From Alterirhizorhabdus solaris (GTDB lineage: Bacteria > Pseudomonadota > Alphaproteobacteria > Sphingomonadales > Sphingomonadaceae), in NCBI RefSeq assembly GCF_007785815.1, contig NZ_VNIM01000007.1:1-64000 (forward strand): a stretch of DNA of 64,000 nucleotides, in the 5' to 3' direction. The notes beneath the pieces were generated by a model, which worked only from the letters and a program-made list of their open reading frames with translations, did not search any database and was not told the origin of the DNA. Positions 34,243-43,050 of the stretch are shown piece by piece (position 1 is the first letter of the stretch; each line of letters opens with the position of its first letter). Both the position numbers and the translations under genes were made by a program.

Positions 34243-36948
34243 ATGAAGACTATCCGTACGTGCCTGATGGTCGGCACCGCGCTGACCGCCGCCACCATTG
34301 TTCCGGCCCTCGCCCATGCTCAGACCGCCGATGCGCAGTCCGTCACCGAGCAGCCGCTGGCAACCGAGGCCACGCCGCAGGCCAACGGTGGTCTTGAGGA
34401 AATCGTCGTCACCGCGCAGAAGCGCGAACAGCGGTTGCAGGACGTGCCGGTCGCCATCACCGCGATCAGCGAGGCCACCATCCAGGCCAATCGCATCACC
34501 AGCGTGCAGGATCTCAGCGGCCTCGCGCCGAACGTGATCGTGCGCCCCGCCGCCGGCGGCAGCGCGATCCCCACCTTCTCGATGCGCGGCCTGACCAGCT
34601 ACGGCGTGGTCCCGGGGTCCGACAAGCAGGTGTCGATCAACCTCGACGGCGTCTATCTCAGCGCCACGCGCGGCGCCCTGTTCGAACTGCCCGACATCGC
34701 CCGCATCGAGGTGCTGCGCGGGCCGCAGGGCACGCTGTTCGGCCGCAACGCGACGGCGGGTGCGGTCAGCATCGTCACCAAGGACCCGGACGGCGAACTC
34801 GGCGCGCGCATGGAAGTCGGCTACGGCAACTATAACCAGAAGCGTATCCGCGCGAGCCTGGACCTGCCGCAGTTCGGTCCGTTCAGCGGCTACGTCAGCT
34901 TCGTGCACAACGAGCGCGAAGGCGACATCCGCAATCTTGGCGCCGGCACCCGCTGGGATCGCAGCGGCGTCGGCACGCTCAACGGCCAGACGTTCGACAC
35001 CAATCTCGGCGTGCAATATTCGCCGAAGCGGCTCGGCAACAAGAACGTGGAAACCTATTTCGCCGCGCTCAAGTTCGAGCCGAGCGACACGTTCCGTGCG
35101 GTGTACAAGTTCGACATGTCGATCGACAACTCCTCGCCGGAAGGCGTCGGCGTCACCGCGATCAACCGTGATGTGCTGACCAGCGGCGGGATCGGCCCGA
35201 TCTTCGCGGCATTCCTCGACAACCAGCCCGCCGGCGGCGGTCCGTTCGGGCCGGCGGTCATCTCGGGCGCGCGTCGTCCGAAGGCAGTCAACAACTTCTA
35301 CACCACACCGTCCTACCTGAAGAACCAAGGCCACAGCCTGACCGCGACGTTCGATGCGGCCGACAACTTCTCGATCAAGAACATCGCGGCCTATCGCAAG
35401 TCGGTCCTCAACCCGGCCGTCTCCGAGATCGGCGGCCTCGGCGGCCTCGTGGTCACGCCGGCGGTGCAGGCGGCACTGAACACGGCGCTGATCAACGGCT
35501 CGGCGGCATTCCTGATCCCCGGCTACAATTCGTTGTCACCGGCGGTGCAGGCCGGTGCCCGTGCCGCAGTCGTCAACAGCTATGGCCCGGTCGGCAGCCG
35601 GTTCGTCGATGTCGGCACCAACATCCAGAACAAGAGCGAGCAGTGGAGCGACGAGGTCCAGCTCAACCTGAACCTTGAGCCGGCGACACTGACGGCGGGC
35701 GGCATCTACTTCCATTCCAAGGATCGTTCGGGCGTTCCGCAGTTCACCCGCGGCACCGCCAACCTGACCGCCTTCCCTTCCACCGGCGAAGTGGCGCTCG
35801 GCACGGCGACCGGCGTCGGCTATAACAAGGCGACGTCGATCGCCGGCTTCGCGCAGGCCGAGGTTCACGTCACGCCCGTGATCGACGTCGTGCTCGGCGG
35901 ACGCCTGACCCACGATCGCAAGTCGGGCCGGTTCCAGAGCGGCATCAATTTCCTCACCGGCGTCGCTTCGGGTGCCTATACCTCGACCGTGCCGGGCTGC
36001 ACCGCGCCCGTGTTTGCGTCAAACCCGATCGGCGTCTGCCGCACGGCGGGCAACTACACCCTCCCGGCCGCGAGCACCTTCACCTACCGGGATACCCGCT
36101 TCATCTATTCGGCGGGCGTCAACTACAAGCCCAGCAATGACATCCTCGTCTATGCCAAATACTCCACCGGCTATGTGTCGGGTGGTGCGATCGGCGGCCT
36201 GCCGTTCAAGCCGGAGACGGTGAAGTCGCTGGAAGGCGGCTTGAAGGCGGATTTCCTCGATCGCAAGCTGCGCACCAACCTCGCGCTGTTCATCGCCAAG
36301 TACAAGGACGTGCAGTCGTCGCAGTCCGGGCGTAACATCATCGACACCAACCTGACCCCGCCGCGCGCCCGCAACGATCTCGGCACCGCGATCATCACCG
36401 GGTTCGACGAAACCGCCAAGGGCTTCGAGTTCGAGCTCACCGCGGTGCCGGTCGAGGGGCTCACCCTCACCGGATCGCTTGGCTACACCGACATCAACCA
36501 GAAGAACTACAATCCGCTTCTGCTGACGTCGGCCATCGTCCCCGGCCAGACGCTCGCCAATGTCAACTTCCAGCCGACCGGCACGCCGAAGTGGACCTCG
36601 AACCTCTCGGCGCAGTACATCACCCCGCCGGTGTTCGGGAACGCGACCGTGCTGGCGCGGATCGATGCGCAGTGGCGCTCCAAGCTGGTCAACGATCCCA
36701 ATGCCGATCGTGCCACCCTCATCCCGATCTACGCCGATATCGTGAGCCTGCCGTCGCAATGGCTGCTGAACTCGCGCGTTGCGCTGCGTGATATCGACTT
36801 CGGCGATGTCAGCGCGGAGCTGGCGGTGTGGGGCCGCAACCTGACCAACGACAAGAAGGCGCTGTACCCGCTGATCCTCGCCTTCTCGACGGGCACCAGC
36901 TATCAGGCGGCACGGACCTATGGCCTCGAACTGATCGTCAAATACTGA
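34243..36948 (+). CDS. TonB-dependent outer-membrane receptor (first)
   Basis: A 901-residue receptor that takes up its ligand across the outer membrane with energy from TonB. A signal peptide (MKTIRTCLMVGTALTAAT..., cleavage near AHA-Q, residue 26) precedes the plug domain, which begins EEIVVTAQKREQRLQDVPVAI (about 52-72) and contains LRGPQGTLFGRNATAG. The remainder is a 22-strand beta barrel ending in aromatic Tyr (LELIVKY). GGGAAGGGGA precedes the ATG. It is placed at the end of the BVMO run and closed by a strong terminator, so the ligand is probably the pathway substrate. Confidence 0.95.
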   Translation: MKTIRTCLMVGTALTAATIVPALAHAQTADAQSVTEQPLATEATPQANGGLEEIVVTAQKREQRLQDVPVAITAISEATIQANRITSVQDLSGLAPNVIVRPAAGGSAIPTFSMRGLTSYGVVPGSDKQVSINLDGVYLSATRGALFELPDIARIEVLRGPQGTLFGRNATAGAVSIVTKDPDGELGARMEVGYGNYNQKRIRASLDLPQFGPFSGYVSFVHNEREGDIRNLGAGTRWDRSGVGTLNGQTFDTNLGVQYSPKRLGNKNVETYFAALKFEPSDTFRAVYKFDMSIDNSSPEGVGVTAINRDVLTSGGIGPIFAAFLDNQPAGGGPFGPAVISGARRPKAVNNFYTTPSYLKNQGHSLTATFDAADNFSIKNIAAYRKSVLNPAVSEIGGLGGLVVTPAVQAALNTALINGSAAFLIPGYNSLSPAVQAGARAAVVNSYGPVGSRFVDVGTNIQNKSEQWSDEVQLNLNLEPATLTAGGIYFHSKDRSGVPQFTRGTANLTAFPSTGEVALGTATGVGYNKATSIAGFAQAEVHVTPVIDVVLGGRLTHDRKSGRFQSGINFLTGVASGAYTSTVPGCTAPVFASNPIGVCRTAGNYTLPAASTFTYRDTRFIYSAGVNYKPSNDILVYAKYSTGYVSGGAIGGLPFKPETVKSLEGGLKADFLDRKLRTNLALFIAKYKDVQSSQSGRNIIDTNLTPPRARNDLGTAIITGFDETAKGFEFELTAVPVEGLTLTGSLGYTDINQKNYNPLLLTSAIVPGQTLANVNFQPTGTPKWTSNLSAQYITPPVFGNATVLARIDAQWRSKLVNDPNADRATLIPIYADIVSLPSQWLLNSRVALRDIDFGDVSAELAVWGRNLTNDKKALYPLILAFSTGTSYQAARTYGLELIVKY

Positions 36949-36958
36949 GTTGAGGTTC

Positions 36959-37000
36959 GCTGCCGGTCGACGGGTGACCCCGTCGACCGGCAGCTTTTTT
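36959..37000 (+). terminator. Rho-independent terminator after the first TonB receptor
   Basis: A perfect 16-bp stem (36959-36974 with 36979-36994, arm GCTGCCGGTCGACGGG) has a 4-base loop and is followed directly by TTTTTT. It ends the long plus-strand transcript. Confidence 0.95.
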
Positions 37001-37034
37001 GTGTCCGGCGGACTGCCGCCCGGCGTTCCGGCGA

Positions 37035-37442
37035 TCAGTCGGCCGCCATCAGTTCGATCAGGTTGCGGTCGGGATCATGGAAATAGACCGACTGCGCCGG
37101 CAGGCCGTCCGCCGTCTCGCGCGGCGACGGGCCATCCACCACCACGACGCCGTGATGCGCCAGATGCGCCACCGCCGCCGCGATCGTGCCGCCCCAGCGA
37201 AAACAGATGTCGGCCGATCCCGGCGTCGGTCGGTGGGCGACCAGATCGACCCCGTTGCCGGCCTGATGCACGCTCAGCCGCGCGGTGCCCCCGCCCAAGA
37301 TGAAGACGCGCACGGCCGGCGTGCCGCCCGGCGCATAGTTCCGCAGGATGCGGGTGCCGAACAGGCGATCGTAGAAAGCCCATGTCGCCTCCAGATCGGC
37401 GACCGTGATCGCCACGTGATCGATGCCCAGCAACGTGTTCAT
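37035..37442 (-). CDS. VOC-family (glyoxalase/extradiol dioxygenase-like) protein
   Basis: A 135-residue vicinal-oxygen-chelate protein with two beta-alpha-beta-beta-beta units: IDHVAITVADLEATWAFYDRLFG at the start and SVYFHDPDRNLIELM at the end. His9, His61-region and the Glu of LIEL are plausible metal ligands. GAAAGG precedes the ATG. It could be an isomerase, epimerase or lyase for a pathway intermediate. A terminator separates it from the upstream NTF2-like gene, so it may be weakly read through. Confidence 0.85.
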   Translation of the reverse strand: MNTLLGIDHVAITVADLEATWAFYDRLFGTRILRNYAPGGTPAVRVFILGGGTARLSVHQAGNGVDLVAHRPTPGSADICFRWGGTIAAAVAHLAHHGVVVVDGPSPRETADGLPAQSVYFHDPDRNLIELMAAD

Positions 37443-37476
37443 GCGGATGCCTTTCGGGGATGTGACGGGAAACGAA

Positions 37477-37504
37477 AACGCCCGGACCTTCCGGCCCGGG
37501 CGTT
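37477..37504 (-). terminator. Rho-independent terminator between NTF2-like and VOC genes
   Basis: Read on the minus strand, the 9-bp stem AACGCCCGG/CCGGGCGTT (37496-37504 with 37477-37485) with a 10-base loop is followed by TTTTCGTTT. It should end or reduce transcription from the SDR-NTF2 pair before the VOC gene. Confidence 0.8.
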
Positions 37505-37539
37505 CGCCTGCTCCGTGGCAGGAAGCCGGAGAGCGCCGG

Positions 37540-38034
37540 TCAGGCGGCCTTCGGGCCTTCCTTGAGCCGCGCCAGCAGCGCCGGGCCGGCCGGGTTGCCG
37601 TCGAGCATGTAGTTCTGCCGATGGTAGATCTTCCAGCTGCCGTCGTCCTGACGGGCAAGCTGGATGCGCGATGCGCTCAGGCGGCCGATGAAGAAGCCGT
37701 CGTCGCCGTGCATCGCCACCATCGTGTGGCAGGTCGCGACAGCCTCGTCGCCCTCGATCACCACATGCGGCAGCGTCGAGATATGCGCGCAGCCGGCACC
37801 GACATAGGCCAGGTGGCCCGGGTCCTTGGTGATCGCGACGATCGTGTCGCGACCGTCCATGCTGCCGATATCGCCGACGGCATAGACGCCATCCTTGGTA
37901 TAGCAGGAGCCGACGGCATCGCCGTTCAGGCCGTCCACGGCGTAACCGTAGCCGCAGATCACCTGATAGATCGCGGTCTGGTCCTCGAGCTTGCGCAGGC
38001 GCGCCTCGATGGCGGAAAGTGCAGTATCAGTCAT
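37540..38034 (-). CDS. NTF2-like/SnoaL_4-type protein
   Basis: A 164-residue protein of the NTF2-like superfamily, in the longer SnoaL_4 form related to ring-hydroxylating dioxygenase beta subunits and scytalone dehydratase: ARLRKLEDQTAIYQVICGYGYAVDGLN, YAVGDIGSMDGRDTIV, and WKIYHRQNYMLDG. GGGAG precedes the ATG. It is 19 bp after the SDR gene and probably co-transcribed with it. A dehydratase or isomerase role is plausible but not shown. Confidence 0.85.
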   Translation of the reverse strand: MTDTALSAIEARLRKLEDQTAIYQVICGYGYAVDGLNGDAVGSCYTKDGVYAVGDIGSMDGRDTIVAITKDPGHLAYVGAGCAHISTLPHVVIEGDEAVATCHTMVAMHGDDGFFIGRLSASRIQLARQDDGSWKIYHRQNYMLDGNPAGPALLARLKEGPKAA

Positions 38035-38053
38035 GTGAACGCTCCCTGCGGCC

Positions 38054-38839
38054 TCAGCCGATCATGATCGAACCGGCGTCGCAATTGATCGACTGGCCGG
38101 TGATGGTGCGGCTTTCGTCGCTGGCGAGGAACAGGGCGAGATTGCCGATGTCCTCGGGCTGCGAGATCGTCTGCAGCGGCACGTCGGACAGGGCCTTCTT
38201 CTTCCATTCCTCGAAGGTGATGCCCTGTTCGCCGGCCATGCGGATGCCCCAGTTCTTCCACAGGTCGGTTTCGATGCCGCCGGGAACGAGGCAGTTGCAG
38301 CGCACGCCGTACGGCCCGGCTTCGGTCGCGATCACCTTGGTCAGCGCGCGCAGGCCGGCCTTGGAGGCCACATAGTGCGACTTGCGTGGCATGCCGGTCC
38401 AGCCGGCGGTGGACGAGAAGTTGACGATCGAGCCGGTCTTGCGCTCCAGCATCGACTTCTGCAGCACTTCGCGCGCGGCCAGCATCGGGCCGGTGATCGC
38501 GACGGCGAACACGGAATTCCAGTTCTCCAGCGTCTGGTCCCAGACGTGCAGATCCTTGCCGGGGATGATCGCGTTGTTGAGCAGGATGTCGATCTGGCCG
38601 AACGCATCGAGCGCACGGTCGGCCATCGCGGCGATGTCCTCCTCGCTCGTGATGTCCACGCGCATGCCGATCGCGCCTTCGCCGATCTGGCGCGCCACTT
38701 CCTGCACTTCGGCCTCGCGTCGCGCGACGAGGAGCACGCGTGCGCCCGCCTCGACGAACTGCTTGCCCATAACCGCGCCGGTGCCGGTGCTCGCCCCGGT
38801 GATGATGGCAACCTTGCCAGCCAGTCTGCCCGTCGTCAT
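38054..38839 (-). CDS. SDR-family NAD(P)-dependent oxidoreductase
   Basis: A 261-residue short-chain dehydrogenase with TGASTGTG as cofactor loop, SS in NFSSTAG and the catalytic YVASK. ATG 38839 is preceded by AGGAGACGGG; the upstream ATG at 38872 has no site. Its C terminus (ITGQSINCDAGSIMIG) is typical. It heads an SDR-NTF2 pair with a palindromic TetR-like operator 65 bp upstream, which suggests control by the adjacent TetR protein. Confidence 0.93.
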   Translation of the reverse strand: MTTGRLAGKVAIITGASTGTGAVMGKQFVEAGARVLLVARREAEVQEVARQIGEGAIGMRVDITSEEDIAAMADRALDAFGQIDILLNNAIIPGKDLHVWDQTLENWNSVFAVAITGPMLAAREVLQKSMLERKTGSIVNFSSTAGWTGMPRKSHYVASKAGLRALTKVIATEAGPYGVRCNCLVPGGIETDLWKNWGIRMAGEQGITFEEWKKKALSDVPLQTISQPEDIGNLALFLASDESRTITGQSINCDAGSIMIG

Positions 38840-38903
38840 CCCGTCTCCTGTCTGCCGGGCCTCTTGGCCCACGCAATTGATCGAACAACCCGCCGGGGGC
38901 TGC

Positions 38904-38919
38904 GCTAACGGGTGTTAGC
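38904..38919. promoter_or_regulatory. Palindromic TetR-type operator GCTAAC-N4-GTTAGC
   Basis: A perfect 6-4-6 palindrome lies between the TetR stop and the SDR start. The core CTAACGGGTGTTAG recurs in near-identical form (CTAACGGGCGTTG on the minus strand) at 43909-43922, in another divergent promoter region. This is the size and shape expected of a TetR-family operator. Confidence 0.65.
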
Positions 38920-38964
38920 TTAGGGTATGCGTCCGTGCAAGAACGGATGTCCGGTCCATGCCGG

Positions 38965-39606
38965 TCAGACCCGGAAAATCCGGTCCAGCATGTCCAGCAC
39001 GAACTGCTCGACCCCGGCCGTGGCGTTGCCGGCGCGGTGCGGCGCGGTATGCGCCAGCGCGATCCGGCCGTGCGCCATCGCCAGCGTGAGCAGCGTGGCA
39101 TCGACCACGTCGACGGTCGGCAGGACATGCCCTTCCGCCGCGAACCGCTCGATCGAGTCGGACACGTTGCGATAGGCCGGCTGGATCAGTCCGGGCAGGT
39201 CGCGCAGCGCCTCCGTCTCCAGCGGCTGCAACGCGAACAGCAGCTGGTAGCGCGACGGCCGCTCCATCGCGTAGCGGACATAGGCGGCCATCTGCACCTT
39301 CAGCGTCGCCAGCGCGCCCGCCGTGCACTGCGCCGCCGCCTCGGACATCTCGCCGCCCAGTTGCGCCCAGCAGTCGCGCACGATCTCGGCCATCAGCGCC
39401 CTGGCGTCCTTGAAATGCGAATAGACCGAGGGCGCCGCCACCCCGACCTCGCGCGCGATCATGCGCAGGCTCAGTTCGCTCGCCGGCGCGGTATCGAGGA
39501 TCCGCATGGCGGCGGCGATGATCTCGTCGCGCAGGCGCCCCCCCTCGCCGCGCCGGTTGCGCTGCCTCGGCGGCGCGGCCGGCCTCGGCGAAATCATGTC
39601 GGTCAT
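38965..39606 (-). CDS. TetR-family transcriptional regulator
   Basis: A 213-residue TetR regulator. The helix-turn-helix region ASELSLRMIAREVGVAAPSVYSHFKDARALM spans about residues 40-70, and the C-terminal part carries the ligand pocket. A Pro/Arg-rich tail of about 20 residues precedes the DNA-binding domain. It is divergent from the P450 operon and lies upstream of the SDR-NTF2 pair, next to a clear palindromic operator, so it most likely represses the SDR pair and possibly the genes at 43-44 kb. Confidence 0.92.
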   Translation of the reverse strand: MTDMISPRPAAPPRQRNRRGEGGRLRDEIIAAAMRILDTAPASELSLRMIAREVGVAAPSVYSHFKDARALMAEIVRDCWAQLGGEMSEAAAQCTAGALATLKVQMAAYVRYAMERPSRYQLLFALQPLETEALRDLPGLIQPAYRNVSDSIERFAAEGHVLPTVDVVDATLLTLAMAHGRIALAHTAPHRAGNATAGVEQFVLDMLDRIFRV

Positions 39607-39694
39607 CGGTCTCTCGTTCTTTCTTATCGCGCGATGGCCTAGCCGAGCACGCCATCGCGGTCGATGCCGTAACAATGCACGAGGTCCGGCGCAT

Positions 39695-39700
39695 TTGACA
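39695..39700 (+). promoter_or_regulatory. Candidate -35 (TTGACA) for the P450 operon
   Basis: A perfect TTGACA lies 75 bp before the P450 start in the 168-bp divergent region. The hexamer 17 bp downstream (GATCCT) is a weak -10, so an activator may be needed if this is used. Confidence 0.3.
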
Positions 39701-39774
39701 TGCCCGGACGGCTCGGCGATCCTGCGACGGATGCGGTGCGGCGCCCGACGCCCCCCTGGAGAGGACATGACCTG

Positions 39775-41052
39775 ATGAACGGCTCGCTCGTCGTGGACGA
39801 TGCACGCTACGACCGCCTGTTCGACGTCGCCAGCGAGGCGCGGGCGATGGGCAACAGCGTGCCGTTCGACCTGGCCGAGGCACTGAACGGGCTGCGGACA
39901 CGGGGGCCGGTGCTGGCGGGCGGCGTGCGCGACCTGCTCGGGCTGGACGTGCGCTCCCCCTACGAGCACCCGCTGCCCACCTTCACTGCGCTGTCCTTCG
40001 CCGCGTGCGACCGTGCCTTCCGCGAGAACGAGCGGTTCACCTCCTACGCCTACAACGACATGGCGGGGATGCGGCAGATGGGTTCGATCCTGCTCAACAA
40101 GATCGGCGACGAGCACCGCCGGCTGCGCGCGGCCACGCAGTCGATGTTCCTGAAGCCCGCGAGCATGAACTGGTGGCGGCCGAACTGGATCGACGAGACG
40201 GTCGAGGGGCTGCTGGACCGGATCGGGCACCTCGACCGCACCGACCTGAACATGACGCTGTGCGCGCGGCTGCCGCTGCACGTGGTGTCGCGCGGGGTGG
40301 GCCTGCGCGGCGAGGATGCGCTCACCTTTCGCGATCACCTGCTGAAATCGATGGGTAGCCACGGCGCCTCGCCCGAGGAGAAACGACACTCGGCGGCGGA
40401 GACCGGGCGGATGCTGCGCGAACTGGTGGCGGCACGGCGCGCGACCCCCGGCGAGGATGTCGTCTCCGGGTTGCTCGCCGCCGATTTCCGCACCGCCGAC
40501 GGCACCGTGCGCAAGCTGGACGACGACGAGGTGCTCGGCTTTTCCCGCCACCTGCTGCTGGCGGGCGGCGGCACGAGCTGGCGGCAGCTCGGCATCGCCA
40601 TCCATGCGCTGCTGGCGGAGCGCCGCTTCTGGGAAGCCTGCCTCGCCGATCGCGCGCTGGTGGCCGATGCGATCGAGGAATCGATGCGCTGGAACGCGAC
40701 CGGGCCGGTATTCCCCCGGCTGGTGCTGGAGGATACCGAGCTGGAGGGCGTGGCGATCCCGGCCAATTCGCGCGTCGACGTGTGCCTGGGGGCGGCCAAC
40801 CGTGATCCCGCCCGCTGGGACGATCCCGACCGGTTCGACATCTTCCGCAGGAAGCGCGCGCATCTCGGTTTCGGCCTCGGCCCGCACCTGTGCCTGGGCC
40901 AGCATGTCGCGCGGCAGATGATGAGCGTCGCGATCAACGGCCTGCTCGATCGCTTCCCCGCGATGCGGCTCGATCCGGATGCACCGCCGCAGCAACTGAC
41001 CGGCGGGCTGGAACAGCGCGGCATGTCCGCCATCCCGGTCGTGCTGCGCTGA
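39775..41052 (+). CDS. Cytochrome P450 with Gly in place of the I-helix acid
   Basis: A 425-residue soluble P450. ExxR is Glu302-Arg305, and the haem loop FGLGPHLCLGQ places the ligand at Cys373. The I-helix motif reads AGGGTS (263-268): the acid of the usual (A/G)GxD/ET is Gly, the same as in the P450 at 51.5 kb. This suggests altered oxygen activation or a non-monooxygenase reaction. The start has GGAGAGG 11 bp upstream. It overlaps the crotonase gene by one base (TGATG). Confidence 0.92.
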   Translation: MNGSLVVDDARYDRLFDVASEARAMGNSVPFDLAEALNGLRTRGPVLAGGVRDLLGLDVRSPYEHPLPTFTALSFAACDRAFRENERFTSYAYNDMAGMRQMGSILLNKIGDEHRRLRAATQSMFLKPASMNWWRPNWIDETVEGLLDRIGHLDRTDLNMTLCARLPLHVVSRGVGLRGEDALTFRDHLLKSMGSHGASPEEKRHSAAETGRMLRELVAARRATPGEDVVSGLLAADFRTADGTVRKLDDDEVLGFSRHLLLAGGGTSWRQLGIAIHALLAERRFWEACLADRALVADAIEESMRWNATGPVFPRLVLEDTELEGVAIPANSRVDVCLGAANRDPARWDDPDRFDIFRRKRAHLGFGLGPHLCLGQHVARQMMSVAINGLLDRFPAMRLDPDAPPQQLTGGLEQRGMSAIPVVLR

Positions 41053-41903
41053 TGGGCGACGCGGCCGACGAACCGCCGGTGCTGCTCGCCGTGGCGCAGG
41101 GCGTCGCGACGATCACGCTGAACCGGCCGGCGCACGGCAATGGCTGGACGGCGGCGCTGTCGCGCGCCTACGCTGCCGCGCTGGAAGGCGCGACACGCGA
41201 TCCGGCCGTGCGCGCGGTCGTGCTGACGGGCGCGGGCCGCGCCTTTTCGGTGGGCGGCGATGCCGGCGGGCTGGGCGCGGTCGCCGAGCAGGGCGCGGCG
41301 GCACCGCTGGCGGCCACCCCCTACTGGTTGCCGCTGGCAAGCCCCAAGCCGGTGATCGCGGCGGTGAACGGCGCCTGCTTCGGCATCGGGATGCAACAGG
41401 CGCTGTGCTGCGACATCCGCATTGCTTCGGACGACGCGAAATTCTCGACCGCCTATGCCCGGCGCGGCCTCGTCGCCGAATATGGCATGAGCTGGCTGCT
41501 GCCCCGTCTCGTCGGCACGGGGAACGCGATGGACCTGCTGCTGTCCGCACGGCTGGTGCGGGCCGAGGAGGCCGGGCGGATCGGGCTGGTCAACCGCGTC
41601 GTCCCCGCCGCGGACCTGCTGGCCGAGGCGACCGATTATGCGCGGCAACTTGCCACGCAGTGTTCGCCGGGGGCGATGGCGGCGATCAAGCGCCAGTGCC
41701 TGCGCGACCTGACGACCGATTTCCCCACCAGCTACGCGACCGCCGAGGCGCTGTTGCAGGATGCCTTTGCCGGCGATGATTTCCGCGAGGGCATGCGCAG
41801 CTGGCAGGCGCAGCGCCCGCCCGCCTTCCCGCCGCTGCCCGCCGGGCACGGCATGATCCCGCCGTGGGATGATGACGCCTTCATGACCGGAGAACAGCCA
41901 TGA
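41052..41903 (+). CDS. Enoyl-CoA hydratase/isomerase-family protein
   Basis: A 283-residue crotonase. The N-terminal strand VATITLNRPAHGNGW, oxyanion segments AFSVGGDAG and NGACFGIGMQQAL, and the RRGLVAEYGMSWLL segment are present. The first hydratase Glu is Gln; a Glu in VAEYG may be the single catalytic acid, as in several isomerase or hydrolase members. Start ATG overlaps the P450 stop (TGATG) and its stop overlaps the GFA gene by 4 bp, so the three genes are translationally coupled. Confidence 0.9.
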   Translation: MGDAADEPPVLLAVAQGVATITLNRPAHGNGWTAALSRAYAAALEGATRDPAVRAVVLTGAGRAFSVGGDAGGLGAVAEQGAAAPLAATPYWLPLASPKPVIAAVNGACFGIGMQQALCCDIRIASDDAKFSTAYARRGLVAEYGMSWLLPRLVGTGNAMDLLLSARLVRAEEAGRIGLVNRVVPAADLLAEATDYARQLATQCSPGAMAAIKRQCLRDLTTDFPTSYATAEALLQDAFAGDDFREGMRSWQAQRPPAFPPLPAGHGMIPPWDDDAFMTGEQP

Positions 41904-42307
41904 GCCTGACAGGCGGATGCTATTGCGGTGCCGTGCGCTATCGCGCGGAAGGCGCGCCCACACTGCGCGCGCAGTGCCACTGTCGCGAATGCCAGTATAT
42001 CACCGGCGGCGGGCCGAACTACTTCATGATGATGCCGCTCGACGGCTTCGGTTACACGCAGGGCGCGCCGCGCCGCTTCACCCGCGCCGACCTGCCCGAT
42101 CCCGTCACCCGCGAGTTCTGCGACGCATGCGGCACCCACCTCGTCACCCGCAAGCCCGGCCTGCCGTTCGTGGTGCTCAAGATCGGCACGCTGGACGAGC
42201 CGGCCCGGTTCGAGGGGCCGCAGGTGGCGATCTTCCTCGTCGACGGCCAGCCGTTCCACCAGGTGCCGGAGGGTGTTCCCGCCTTCGAGCGCATGCCGCC
42301 GCGCTGA
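41900..42307 (+). CDS. GFA/CENP-V-type zinc protein
   Basis: A 135-residue beta-rich zinc protein of the glutathione-dependent formaldehyde-activating (GFA) family. The cysteine pattern is complete: Cys7 and Cys9 (GCYCGAVRY), Cys26, Cys28 and Cys31 (CHCREC), Cys74 and Cys77 (FCDACGTH). Formaldehyde could be released by P450 demethylation, which would explain the position after a P450, but many family members have unknown roles. ATGA overlap with the crotonase. Confidence 0.9.
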   Translation: MSLTGGCYCGAVRYRAEGAPTLRAQCHCRECQYITGGGPNYFMMMPLDGFGYTQGAPRRFTRADLPDPVTREFCDACGTHLVTRKPGLPFVVLKIGTLDEPARFEGPQVAIFLVDGQPFHQVPEGVPAFERMPPR

Positions 42308-42325
42308 TCGCGTGGAGCGCGCAGA

Positions 42326-42357
42326 GCGCCGGGCCGGTCGATCGACCAACCCGGGCG
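42326..42357. terminator. Hairpin between convergent GFA and GST genes
   Basis: The 60-bp gap holds the perfect palindrome GGTCGATCGACC (42336-42347) flanked by GCGCCGGG and CCCGGGCGC arms, giving a long stem with a small bulge. It probably acts as a bidirectional terminator. Confidence 0.5.
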
Positions 42358-42367
42358 CCGCGCGATC

Positions 42368-42997
42368 TCAGCGGCCGGGGATCATCATCAACGGCCCGCC
42401 GACCTCCACCGCGCGCCGGAAGCCGGGATGATCCTGCAGCCGTTCCCAGTAGGCCGCCAGTGCCGGGCGAGGCGCAAGGAAACCGCCCGCCTCCGCCATC
42501 GCCATGCAATAGGACATCTGCATGTCGGCCAGCGTCAGGTCGTCGCCCATGAGGAACCGCCCCTCGCCAACGCCCGCGGCGATATAATCGAGCGCCTTGT
42601 CCAGTTCCGGCCCGGCGAACCGTTGCAGCGCATCGGGCAGGCCGCCGCCCATCCGGCCCATCAGGTTGAACATCAGCGGCATCATCAGCGAGCTTTCGGC
42701 ATAATCCAGCCACTCGTCATGCAGGGCCGCCGCCGTCGTGCCGGGCGCCGGCATGAAACGGCCCTCGCCGTAGCGGGTCGCGATATAGCGCAGGATCGTG
42801 GCGGATTCGGTGAGCACCAGATCGCCGTCGACGATCGTCGGCGCCTTGCCCAGCGGGTGCACCGCCTTCAGTTCGGGCGGCGCCCGGCGCTGCTCGTTGC
42901 GCTGGTGCGTGACCAGCTCATAATCGATGCCCAATGCTTCGAGCAGCCAGATGATGCGGGACGAACGCGAGGTTTCGAGGTGGTGCAGGGTCAGCAT
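42368..42997 (-). CDS. Glutathione S-transferase
   Basis: A 209-residue GST. The thioredoxin-like N-terminal domain has SRSSRIIWLLEALG with the catalytic Ser region, cis-Pro in HPLGKAPTIV and TESATILRYI for glutathione binding; the C-terminal helical domain follows. AAGGAACG precedes the ATG. It may isomerise or detoxify reactive intermediates (epoxides, unsaturated ketones). It lies downstream of the barrel gene on the same strand, separated by a GC hairpin. Confidence 0.92.
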   Translation of the reverse strand: MLTLHHLETSRSSRIIWLLEALGIDYELVTHQRNEQRRAPPELKAVHPLGKAPTIVDGDLVLTESATILRYIATRYGEGRFMPAPGTTAAALHDEWLDYAESSLMMPLMFNLMGRMGGGLPDALQRFAGPELDKALDYIAAGVGEGRFLMGDDLTLADMQMSYCMAMAEAGGFLAPRPALAAYWERLQDHPGFRRAVEVGGPLMMIPGR

Positions 42998-43050
42998 GAA
43001 CGTTCCTTGGGGCTGCCAGCGATCGGCGATCGCCGGGCTGTTCGGGGAAG

